A DNA stretch of 64,000 nt. It comes from Pseudomonas fluorescens (GTDB lineage: Bacteria > Pseudomonadota > Gammaproteobacteria > Pseudomonadales > Pseudomonadaceae). Of this stretch, positions 19,327 through 27,492 are shown one piece after another; the first letter of the stretch is position 1; each line of letters begins with the position of its first letter. A model generated the notes under the pieces. The model made no database searches and was not told the origin of the DNA. It was given only the letters and a program-made list of their open reading frames with translations. The position numbers were made by a program, and so were the translations under genes. The stretch is taken from assembly GCF_902497895.1 (NCBI RefSeq), contig NZ_CABVHQ010000015.1, positions 1 to 64,000 of the forward strand, read 5' to 3'.

Positions 19327-19427
19327 TTCGATCTCGACATGGCTTTCTACTGAAAATCAGCTTAGATCACTTGATCACGTCGAACAATCGTGCTCGGCAT
19401 TTCGCTTCTGCATATCAGCTCAATAGT

Positions 19428-19445
19428 TATGTAGGCACCTACATA
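19428..19445. promoter_or_regulatory. Operator-like palindrome upstream of the MtlR-like gene
   Basis: TATGTAGG-CA-CCTACATA is a perfect inverted repeat with eight-base arms and a two-base centre, in the 463-bp gene-free stretch 19327-19789. The size and symmetry suit a dimeric repressor site. It lies about 100 bp upstream of the minus-strand MtlR-like gene. Nothing else was found in this stretch. Confidence 0.45.
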
Positions 19446-19792
19446 TTAGCCAGCAATCGCACCTTAGGTTTAGGTACGGGCCAATAGAGCTGAAAACGCG
19501 ATCAGACCTCAGATCGGAAACGGCAGGAAAAACGGATATTCCATGCTTACACCACTAAACGTCCAATCAACGCCAAAGGGTAAAGCGCGCTGCGGGAGGC
19601 TGGTTACCGATTATCGCCATCTCGAAAGGCCAATAACTCAACACTCTATTTATGCGGCCAAATAAACAAATACCTATACGTAGCTACTCTGGACTCCATG
19701 CCCCATCCCGCCTTTTGTCACAGCTGTAGATCATAAACACGCCTGCAAACGTTGCGCTTGATCAACCTATCGCCATCCGCCCTGGAGTCATG

Positions 19793-20425
19793 ATGCTCAC
19801 ACCTTACCGCCCCATCCGTTTCAGCCTTCTGGTAATTTCAACCTTGCTGGCGTCCTGTGCGACCCCTACTCCCCCCTCTGTCGCCCGATTGGGGGACGAG
19901 GTCTTCGTCGTGACCATACCGCTTGGCTATCAACTGATGAACACGAACTACAAAATCAGGGTGCCCCGGGGGTTCATCACCGACCTCGCTAGCATTCCTC
20001 GGACACTCTGGTGGTGGGAAGCACCAATCGATCGCTCTATGGCACCCGCGATAATCCATGATTTTTTGTATTGGGATCAGGGGTGCACAAAGGACGAGGC
20101 CGACGCAGTTCTCTCTATGGGTATGTTTGAGAGTGGCGTAACCCCAGTTACCAGAAATCTAGTCTACGCGGGTGTAAGGACGCCACTCGGAGACAAGGCC
20201 TTCAAGGACAATGCTGCGGCAAAAGCTCGGGGGGAGAGCCACTATCTTACCTCGAGGTATACCGGCGTTTTGCTTGACCGCCCAGCAGTGCCGGATGACG
20301 ATCTGAAATCGATTCTTACCCGAGCAAAATTGGAGCGTGGTGTGTCCCCATCAGGGACGAGCTACAAGTCCCAGACAAAACAAATATGCAAAGCTGCCCT
20401 GGCACTTCTTCGAAACGACTCTTGA
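19793..20425 (+). CDS. DUF1353 lipoprotein
   Basis: This protein of about 210 residues has a lipoprotein signal peptide (FSLLVISTLLASC, with lipobox L-A-S-C) and a DUF1353 domain: GFITDLASIPR, APAIIHDFLYWDQ and KDEADAVL. DUF1353 is common in phage genomes and integrated elements; its biochemical role is not established. Tandem ATGs are present at 19790 and 19793; the second has the better spacing from GGAG. It is probably a membrane-anchored morphogenesis or lysis-related remnant of a phage, or a host-adopted gene. Confidence 0.75.
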   Translation: MLTPYRPIRFSLLVISTLLASCATPTPPSVARLGDEVFVVTIPLGYQLMNTNYKIRVPRGFITDLASIPRTLWWWEAPIDRSMAPAIIHDFLYWDQGCTKDEADAVLSMGMFESGVTPVTRNLVYAGVRTPLGDKAFKDNAAAKARGESHYLTSRYTGVLLDRPAVPDDDLKSILTRAKLERGVSPSGTSYKSQTKQICKAALALLRNDS

Positions 20426-20604
20426 TGACTAGTCAACGTAGGCCGACCATTGCGGACTGTGAATTGCCTCCCTAGGTTCGATGCATCGTGTGACTGAAAA
20501 CCGATAACTGGGTGCTCTGAGTAAAAGCCTCGATTAGAAAGCCTTCAGTCGGCCTAGGCCCCTTGGAGTGACTGCCAACTCCGGGCAGCAGCTATCTACG
20601 TGCC

Positions 20605-20841
20605 ATGATTCATGCAGAGACTACTTTGAACACAACCTCTCCTCTCTCCACCCGCAAGGTCTGCCAGGTGCTGATGGACGTCGCGCTTGGCAAACGCATC
20701 ATGATGCGAAGCTCCATCCAGTCATGGAATGAGATCTATCACGGCCTTATGCCTGTGGAGATTGATGGCTTGCGACTCACCCTCTTCAATGACTGTGACA
20801 CCCTAGACTACTGCGTGTACTGCAGGTCGCCTGATGGCTGA
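20605..20841 (+). pseudogene. DUF7693-like gene, truncated copy
   Basis: This copy reads LNTTSPLSTRKVCQVLMDVALGKR, SIQSWNEIYHGLMPVEIDGL and LFNDCDTLDYCVYC, very close to the intact gene at 9094, but stops at TGA after SPDG. Homology continues past the stop to about 20943 (SDGADPVDLLSASKREQLERLLAAL), so the stop is a secondary mutation rather than the natural end. It may still yield a 78-residue peptide. Confidence 0.7.
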
Positions 20842-20997
20842 GTCGGGACACTTGGGTTCTGCCAGAGTGACGGAGCCGATCCTGTCGACCTATTGAGTGC
20901 CTCGAAGCGTGAACAGCTCGAACGTTTGCTCGCTGCCCTATAAGCCTGGACGCAAAAGCACGCTACCATTGCCAGCTCAAAGCAATGGAGTCCACAC

Positions 20998-21240
20998 GTG
21001 AGAAAGCCACCTATGAAAATAATGATCGAAGAATGGGATGGTGACGGTGCAATTCGGATTCCGGACGAAGCGCTGCAGGAACTCGAGCTGGATGTCGGCG
21101 ACGCTGTGTACCTGATAGAAGAATTTGTCGGCAACACGCGCTGCCTTGTCCTATCAAAAACACCTCAAATCGCGGATCGAATAGACGAGCTCACTGAAGC
21201 CTGGGATAGCGGACAGCTTGGCAACGCCGAGGTGAAATAA
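20998..21240 (+). CDS. AbrB/MazE-like antitoxin-type protein
   Basis: This 80-residue protein has the swapped-hairpin AbrB pattern: IMIEEWDGDGAIRIPDEALQELELDVGDAVYLIEE. The GTG start has GGAG seven bases upstream. Such proteins bind DNA as antitoxins and usually precede a MazF or PIN toxin. The next gene (21271) is not a recognisable toxin, so it may be an orphan or part of an unknown pair. Confidence 0.7.
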   Translation: MRKPPMKIMIEEWDGDGAIRIPDEALQELELDVGDAVYLIEEFVGNTRCLVLSKTPQIADRIDELTEAWDSGQLGNAEVK

Positions 21241-21270
21241 GGCAGGCGTAATGCGCTTCCTTGAAGTGTA

Positions 21271-21684
21271 GTGCCGGATCTTTCTTGGCTTCCCGCATAC
21301 CCATTCACTCTATCCATGTCGCCACAGAACGCCGTTTTGTTTATGCAGGAGGCAATCGCTGTCGTAGTTCTGATCGATCTGGACGTGGCAAAAAAACTGT
21401 TCCAAGAGGAGGCAATTCACTGCACTTGGCTCATGGATGGCACTCACTCGATGCAAATCTGCCTAGATCCCGACGATCTCATGAAGGGCGCATACAGAAT
21501 CAGCGAGTGCCTGTTCCAGCGCATCTCGACCGAGTTTTTATCGCTTTCGTGGTTCGTGCAGGAAAGGTCTCGGATCTTTGATCTTGATCGAAGGCCAGCC
21601 ATTGAGCTCGCCAACCTCGCACCCGAAGAAATCATCACCTCTCCGCCAACGGGTTGGACAAGTGCCCGCGACTGTTACGACTAG
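21271..21684 (+). CDS. Hypothetical protein
   Basis: A 137-residue open frame from GTG, 30 bases after the AbrB-like gene. I do not recognise the family and see no motif, signal or membrane segment with certainty. An internal ATG at 21316 (MSPQNAVLF) is an alternative start. It is followed by a long perfect hairpin. A toxin role opposite the AbrB-like protein is possible only by position. Confidence 0.45.
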   Translation: MPDLSWLPAYPFTLSMSPQNAVLFMQEAIAVVVLIDLDVAKKLFQEEAIHCTWLMDGTHSMQICLDPDDLMKGAYRISECLFQRISTEFLSLSWFVQERSRIFDLDRRPAIELANLAPEEIITSPPTGWTSARDCYD

Positions 21685-21697
21685 CGAGCGGCTATCG

Positions 21698-21737
21698 TTG
21701 AGCGTCGCCCCCCAGCACTCGGGTGGGCGACGCTCAA
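21698..21737. terminator. 13-bp perfect inverted repeat after the 21271 gene
   Basis: TTGAGCGTCGCCC (21698-21710) and GGGCGACGCTCAA (21725-21737) are exact complements, with a further CCC/GGG pair inside the loop. It starts 14 bases after the stop. No T-run follows, so it could be a strong hairpin terminator of a different type or a recombination structure. The rest of 21738-22075 shows no gene. Confidence 0.6.
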
Positions 21738-22075
21738 GACCTCCGGCTATCACCAGACTGATGCTCCAGAACTTCAAGCAATTTCCCTCTCTCCTGGAGG
21801 ATGCCGGCAAGTGTCCAGAGTGATTCCACCGCTTTGTTTCAAGACGCCGGAGCTCTGCTTCAGAATTCATGGCGGTCATTTTCTGTACGCATTGAAAGCG
21901 TTATTAGCACGCTCGCTGGACAACCATGGCCTTACAACGGTCATGATCCTGAGCTTTAGCTGCGTAGTGGCGCTATGATGTCAGATCGGCGATTTGCATG
22001 GACTACGCCCTCCCGTGACGTATGCCAAACCGCTAAAAATGTATAGCCATTATATTGAACACAGCATCGTGCTCT

Positions 22076-22396
22076 ATGCCAGTTGAAATCCCTCCTCCTC
22101 CACCACCACCACCACCAGCCCCATTGCCTGATACACACAAAGGGCAGCAGGCATACCTTCCACCTGGAGCCACTGATTGGCTGCCTTTGACCGTCGAGGC
22201 ATACGCGGCAATAAGAGGGGTTGAGCCGGAAGATGACTCTCTAATGCGTTCTAACCGCGCAGCCCTTACCGACATGTTCTCTTCCTCCCTGCAAGTTCCC
22301 AACCTCGGATTCTTCGCAGGAAGCGGCACCTCACTCGGCGATGCTGGTGGGCCGAGCATGTGGAAGCTGTGGCAAGATGCGATGAATACGGTTTGA
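22076..22396 (+). pseudogene. SIR2-domain protein, N-terminal fragment
   Basis: It starts MPVEIPPPPPPPPPAPLP (a proline run) and then enters a SIR2-type NAD-binding fold: FFAGSGTSLGDAGGPSMWKLW, which matches the GAGTS-type glycine motif of defence SIR2 proteins. The frame ends about 106 residues in, where the catalytic part should begin. The next frame immediately continues as the C-terminus of a HerA ATPase. The simplest reading is one internal deletion in a two-gene SIR2-HerA operon. Confidence 0.75.
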
Positions 22397-22677
22397 ACAT
22401 TTGTTTGGCGACGCAACGACCACGGGATATCACCGAAGGCGTCCTCAGCCAGATGGGGACGCTGTTGGTTCACCGGTTAACCAATGATCGCGACCGTGAA
22501 GTCGTCGAACGAGCCTGTGGCGAGATAGATCGTTCGGCTGCAGCATTCCTGCCTAACCTCAAGCAAGGCGAGGTGGCAATGGTCGGTGTCGACTTTCCGA
22601 CCCCTGTGACTATCCAGATTAGTCGGCCTTCACAGCCTCCAGTTTCGGACGGGCCGAGCTTTCAAAACCTCTGGTGA
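22360..22677 (+). pseudogene. HerA-type ATPase, C-terminal fragment
   Basis: The last roughly 105 residues of a HerA/FtsK-like translocase: VARCDEYGLNICLATQRPRDI (the sensor/arginine region after Walker B), GTLLVHRLTNDRDREVVERAC and FLPNLKQGEVAMVG. Walker A and B are absent. It is fused out of frame to the SIR2 fragment in a 35-bp stretch rich in tggaagctgtgg. HerA normally forms a hexamer with the SIR2 effector (the Nezha-type system); this copy cannot. Confidence 0.8.
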
Positions 22678-22743
22678 AGTGTCCCCGGCTTAAAAGAAAT
22701 AGGATCGCTGAGTTTAACTACTTTGAATGCAAGGAAGCCCATC

Positions 22744-25065
22744 ATGATTTTTTTTGACCCCGCCAATGCACAAAAGAACATCCGCGTCTCAAGATTGCGC
22801 GAGTGGCTCGACTGGGCTGCCGGCAATAGGCCTGATGAGTGGCAAGTCTCCCTACCGATGATTCAGCGCGGATTCGTTTGGAAGCCTTCGCAAATCATCC
22901 AACTCTGGGACACCCTCTTTCAGGGGTTGCCATTCGGCGCCCTGCTAATCAGCGAGCTCCCTGAAAACGCCAAGAGCATCGCCTTGGTTGGCAGCGCTCA
23001 GCCTGATGAAGATCAAGTTTACGGGCGCCTTGGTTTAGTCGATGGCCAGCAGCGTACGCTTGCCATGCTGGCCGGGTGGCCACTACCCAGCCAAACGCCG
23101 ATCTCGCATCGCATTTGGGTCGACTTTGCAGACGCCCCACGCAAGGGTGAACTACTTACTCTTCGGATTACGACGCGCAATCAGCCATTTGGGTATTCCC
23201 GCGATAAGCCGAATGTAAAGCTACCTCTTTCCGACCGCAGAAAAGCCCTCTCCGCCTGGGAGAATCAGGTCAGAGGCACCAACCTTGAGAGCTCTTCGTA
23301 CCCGGACTTCCTAAAAACACTCCCCTGGAGCAACAGAAAGTCCTTACCTTTAGATTTGCGTGAGCTTATCCAGTGGTGGCAGGCCTGTGACGGTCAATCT
23401 GCAGTTTGGCAGCAAAAGGTATTGTCTGTCTTGCAATCGCCTTCTCCGTCGCAGACGGCTGCTACACAGGCCACTTCTGCGTGGGAGGCTCTCGAATCAG
23501 AGCATCAACAGCTGGTTATCGAGCGTATCGGGATTCTGGCCACAGGCTTGGAGCGCATCGATGAAGCCCAGATCCCCTTGCTGCGCGTCGACGAGCGCCT
23601 TTTCGACACCAGTGCTTCCGACAGCACTGAGCCTCCACTGGCGCTACTGTTCAACCGCATAGGCTCTAACTCCACCAAGCTGTCAGATAACGACTACGTC
23701 TACGCCATTCTCAAGCATCTGCGTCCAGAGGTGCACCAGATGGTCACTGCGTTGCATGATCATGACTCCGGTGACGGCCATGGCAGTGTGGCCAGCTTAA
23801 TGTCCCCTACCGACCTGGCCCTGACGGCTCTGCGATTGGCTTGCGCTACCGACCTTGAGATAAAAACGGATCCGGAAAACCCAGAAAAGGAAGAGTTTCA
23901 CAAGCTGATCAAAACGGATGGGTTCCTTGATCGATCCTTTCTCCCAGTGCTCACTCGCGATGTCATGCACCAGTGCTTCGACCAGGTTCTTGGGTTCTTG
24001 GATTACCGTGGCGGGATTGATTCTGGCTTGCCAAGGCATGCCCTACCCCATCTTTCTAGGTCGCTAGTGCAAGTTTTACTGAGGCTCGCGCAAGTGGGCT
24101 ACTTGGCGGGCCCAGACTCCGTGCAAAACGAATCCAGGCGTTGCGATGCGTTACGATTCGTCCTCCAATGGTGGCTGTGTATCAAAGACAACCGCAGGGC
24201 GAGCAAGAAGGCCTATCTGGTGGTGTCCCAATCCATCCGGGACGAGCACTTGGGCGATACTCTTGGATATCGCATGATGGACGCCATCCTAAGAGAAGGC
24301 CTGGCACTGGCCATGCCAAACCCTTCCCTGCTTGAGGCCCGACCAGGTCTGACGGACTCGCGAGTTAGCCACGCGAATGAAATCATCGGGGTGAACCGGT
24401 TTAATCCACTGCCAGAAGATGAGGCCGATAAGCAGCTCTGCGACTTCTGGCAGCACTGGTGCACTTCATCGAGCCACCGCTATCCCTTACTGTTATGGCT
24501 TCAACGCAGCTATGTGGCGGGTATGGATGGTGATCCAGTGGCCGGGCGTGACGAAGACACCCCTTACGACTACGACCATATCGTCCCTCATCTGCATTGG
24601 GGCGACTGGACGGGTTATGCCAAGGGCACACGGATTCTCGAGTTCATGAGAAAGCCTTACGTGATCGGCAACTGCATAGGGAATATTCGTGCCTGGGGTA
24701 GCAGCGACAACCGGAGTGACGGTGCATTGGCGCCGGCCAAGAAACTGCATTTGGTGCCAGAAATAGACTCTGAAGATCTGCTGACGAGGGAAGCACGGGA
24801 GCTCAGGTCGTTGAGGTTGTTGGAGTCCAGTGCTATAGAGCTTGACCAGGCCCAGTTAGGGATAAACTGCCTACCAGCAAAAGGGACTGGTGACCGCTGC
24901 TGGAGCTTCGAACGCACCAAGAGTTTTGAAATTGCCGTCGAGCAAAGAGCATTTTCACTATACACGCGCTTTTACCAGGAGCCTGATTTTCAGTCGTGGG
25001 CAGTAAAATCCGAGAGGTTTGATGTGTCTACGAAACTAGGGTCGATACAGGTGATAGCGATGTAG
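22744..25065 (+). CDS. DUF262/HNH (GmrSD-like) type IV restriction protein
   Basis: A 773-residue protein. Residues 30-105 carry the DUF262 (ParB-like) signature: LPMIQRGFVWKPSQIIQLWDTL, GLPFGALLIS and LVDGQQRTLAML. Around residue 610 a DUF1524-like HNH nuclease motif appears: YDYDHIVPHLHW, followed by IGNCIGNIRAWGSSDNRSDG. GmrSD enzymes use nucleotides and cut glucosylated or otherwise modified phage DNA. The long middle region has no feature I can name. ATG at 22744 follows AGGAAG; an in-frame TTG at 22723 is less likely. It is 66 bp after the HerA remnant and could once have shared its transcript. Confidence 0.8.
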   Translation: MIFFDPANAQKNIRVSRLREWLDWAAGNRPDEWQVSLPMIQRGFVWKPSQIIQLWDTLFQGLPFGALLISELPENAKSIALVGSAQPDEDQVYGRLGLVDGQQRTLAMLAGWPLPSQTPISHRIWVDFADAPRKGELLTLRITTRNQPFGYSRDKPNVKLPLSDRRKALSAWENQVRGTNLESSSYPDFLKTLPWSNRKSLPLDLRELIQWWQACDGQSAVWQQKVLSVLQSPSPSQTAATQATSAWEALESEHQQLVIERIGILATGLERIDEAQIPLLRVDERLFDTSASDSTEPPLALLFNRIGSNSTKLSDNDYVYAILKHLRPEVHQMVTALHDHDSGDGHGSVASLMSPTDLALTALRLACATDLEIKTDPENPEKEEFHKLIKTDGFLDRSFLPVLTRDVMHQCFDQVLGFLDYRGGIDSGLPRHALPHLSRSLVQVLLRLAQVGYLAGPDSVQNESRRCDALRFVLQWWLCIKDNRRASKKAYLVVSQSIRDEHLGDTLGYRMMDAILREGLALAMPNPSLLEARPGLTDSRVSHANEIIGVNRFNPLPEDEADKQLCDFWQHWCTSSSHRYPLLLWLQRSYVAGMDGDPVAGRDEDTPYDYDHIVPHLHWGDWTGYAKGTRILEFMRKPYVIGNCIGNIRAWGSSDNRSDGALAPAKKLHLVPEIDSEDLLTREARELRSLRLLESSAIELDQAQLGINCLPAKGTGDRCWSFERTKSFEIAVEQRAFSLYTRFYQEPDFQSWAVKSERFDVSTKLGSIQVIAM

Positions 25066-25273
25066 ATTTTCGGCCCCATCGGGATCAAGGGCTGAATATG
25101 AATTACACCCATCAACTTGGAAGGCACCGTTACAACCATGACGCAATTGACCTGGACGTCTTTGTCGATTTCTGTGAACGACATTCAAAAGAGTTACCGC
25201 ACCTGGGTGACTCGACGAGAGTCACCATTATATCGCGCACCCCACGTTCCCCCCTTTCTGCATAGGATATTGC

Positions 25274-26440
25274 ATGGATCTCGTACTGCTCCCAAACAGC
25301 ACTGGCCCCAACCTCAAAGACATCTATCACAGAGCACTGAGCGAGTCGGTTGAGCTCTATATTGTCAGTGCTTACCTAACCGATTGGGGCATAGAAGAGC
25401 CCCTCGGCCAGCAGTGCAGGTCGTTTCTTTTCATTGTCGGCAAGGACTTCGGAATCACGCGCAAAGCTGCCTGTGAAAAAGTCATCAAGTGGCTACCGAA
25501 GAACCGGAAAGCGCAGTTCTTGGCTGCCGAGTCCATCGACGGATTCCATCCTAAGGCGATGATATGGCGCGAGCTGGATGGTGCAGCATATGCCTTGGTT
25601 GGCTCTTCAAATTTGTCCAAGGCTGCGTTCTCGACAAACCATGAAGCCAACGGCTACTCGAAAATTTCACTGAGCTCTTTCGACGCCGCAAAAGCCTGGA
25701 TCCAGAGTATGGAGGAAGGTTGCGTCACTCTTGACCATAGCTGGTTGGCTCTATATCGCGAAGCCATTCAACCTAAGAAGCCGACAAAACCGGGGGCGGC
25801 CAATGCGGATGACTCTGTGTTTGATCTCGGTCTCCCCCCAGCAAACAAGCTGAAAGGTTTGAACGACACGCTAACTGGTCGCAGACAGCAAATGCGCCAC
25901 TTTCGGAAGGTTAAAGAAGCGCTAGAAAATCTCATCAGAAAAGCTTCTCGCGCCCGTCTTTGGAATGATGAGCGGAACATGGTTTTTTACCACGAGTTAA
26001 AAAGCCTCTGGTTTTTCGGTGATGAGGGAAGTCGTTTTCAGGGAGCTGGCTGGGAGCGACAGGGTAAGGGGAGCAACTTTAAGGAGCTTGCAACGAGCCT
26101 CACTCGCGTCCTTGATGCTGAAGAACCTGCCCGGGATGAAGTGGTAACAGGCGAGATCGATCGGCTCGCCGATGAAGGAGTGACCACGCGAGGAGCACTT
26201 TTCTCAGAGATGCTCTGCCAGTTTTTCCCCAAGCGCTATCACCTAAAAGACAAACCGGTCTCCGATTGGCTAAAAGCCACAGGAGCATCCAAGCCACGAG
26301 GTGCCAGCAAAGGAGTCAAGTACATCCACTCGGCACGACTGCTTCGGGCTGCACTAAAACGAGCAAAAGACTATCCAGCAAAAAACTTGGCGGAGCTAGA
26401 CGCAATCATCTGGTTGGCGGTGAACCAGGATAGGTTTTGA
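25274..26440 (+). CDS. PLD-superfamily nuclease-like protein
   Basis: This 388-residue protein's N-terminal half has one clear HKD-type motif: GFHPKAMIW, followed by YALVGSSNLSKAAFSTNHEAN (H, K, GSSN and E in the right order). Such single-motif proteins dimerise to build the phospholipase-D-type active site and include the NgoFVII/BfiI-like restriction nucleases. The C-terminal half is basic and helical, without a known domain. It is 208 bp after the DUF262 gene in the same direction. Function is probably DNA cleavage in defence; this is an inference. Confidence 0.7.
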   Translation: MDLVLLPNSTGPNLKDIYHRALSESVELYIVSAYLTDWGIEEPLGQQCRSFLFIVGKDFGITRKAACEKVIKWLPKNRKAQFLAAESIDGFHPKAMIWRELDGAAYALVGSSNLSKAAFSTNHEANGYSKISLSSFDAAKAWIQSMEEGCVTLDHSWLALYREAIQPKKPTKPGAANADDSVFDLGLPPANKLKGLNDTLTGRRQQMRHFRKVKEALENLIRKASRARLWNDERNMVFYHELKSLWFFGDEGSRFQGAGWERQGKGSNFKELATSLTRVLDAEEPARDEVVTGEIDRLADEGVTTRGALFSEMLCQFFPKRYHLKDKPVSDWLKATGASKPRGASKGVKYIHSARLLRAALKRAKDYPAKNLAELDAIIWLAVNQDRF

Positions 26441-26539
26441 TCGTCACCTATCAGCAGCCAGTGCTCTGATGTATTCAATCTGCGAAATCAGATCATCGTA
26501 TCGCTGGCGCATGCTTCCACGGCTTAGAAAGGAAATCTA

Positions 26540-27370
26540 ATGGACTATCGTGCTGATTTTCACGTTCTCATTGATTTGCTCACCTTGCTGATCGAATCGA
26601 ACAATGGTCGCCGAACCATTTCTGGCAGCGAGAGGTTAACGCGCGCTCAAACTCTTTCAATCAAGCTCTTCCGTCATCTTATTTCGATGTACACAGCGGC
26701 AGATGGATGCGTAATAGAAAAGGATGGCCGCTTGCTCGCGGGATACTACGATTTCAGTTCTGTGCAGGTGCTGGCCCGTGCCGCTATTGAGACACATCTG
26801 GTATGTCACTACCTATTCAGCCCCGATAGTGAATCTGTCAGCGAATATCGATTCAAGCTTTGGTGTCTAGCCGGCCTAAAAGATCGCATCAAACTGATAA
26901 CGACTACTGAAGAAAGTCGAGAAAAACAGCTCTCCAGCCAGCAACAGGTCGATGCACTATGGAGTGAGTTGGAGCGGTCTGTTCATTTCCAAGCAGAGCC
27001 AAATTACCGCCAAAAAAAGCTGGAAAAAGGTGAGTGGCGAGGTGGTCTGCAATGGCATGACCTCGCCGAGTTAGCCGGGTTTCATTCTGCCTACTTCCGG
27101 AATGTGTATTCCTACGTATGCGGCCACGCCCATTCTAGCTTCATGAGCGTGATACAGATCACCGATGCACAAGAGCTAAGTGATCAGCAAATGCTCGCAT
27201 CCTCGATCATCGGCGCCACAAACATGGTGTTGGCGCATCACATCCGTCTCTTTGTCAAAACCTTTCCCGAATCCATGCCAATCCTATTGGGACAGGCACA
27301 AGCCAATAGGGTGGTTGACTGGTGGTACATCAGATCTGAAGACCTAACTGAGGTATATGACCGTCCCTGA
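26540..27370 (+). CDS. DUF5677-like hypothetical protein
   Basis: A 276-residue helical protein. The segment VQVLARAAIETHLVCHYLFSP resembles the DUF5677 core (conserved A-x-E in paired helices), and VCGHAHSSFMSV supplies a conserved histidine cluster. Function unknown; such proteins are common in accessory regions. The ATG at 26540 has GGAAA upstream. It lies 99 bp downstream of the PLD-like gene. Confidence 0.6.
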   Translation: MDYRADFHVLIDLLTLLIESNNGRRTISGSERLTRAQTLSIKLFRHLISMYTAADGCVIEKDGRLLAGYYDFSSVQVLARAAIETHLVCHYLFSPDSESVSEYRFKLWCLAGLKDRIKLITTTEESREKQLSSQQQVDALWSELERSVHFQAEPNYRQKKLEKGEWRGGLQWHDLAELAGFHSAYFRNVYSYVCGHAHSSFMSVIQITDAQELSDQQMLASSIIGATNMVLAHHIRLFVKTFPESMPILLGQAQANRVVDWWYIRSEDLTEVYDRP

Positions 27371-27492
27371 CGCATGCTTTCAATAACGTGCGGGGGAACG
27401 TCTGGCCGATGCATCCCCTACCCTTGTGGTTCGCCATCTGACTCTGCCTAAGATATTGATACAGCCCAACCCTAAGGAGCCGGGCTAGTCTT

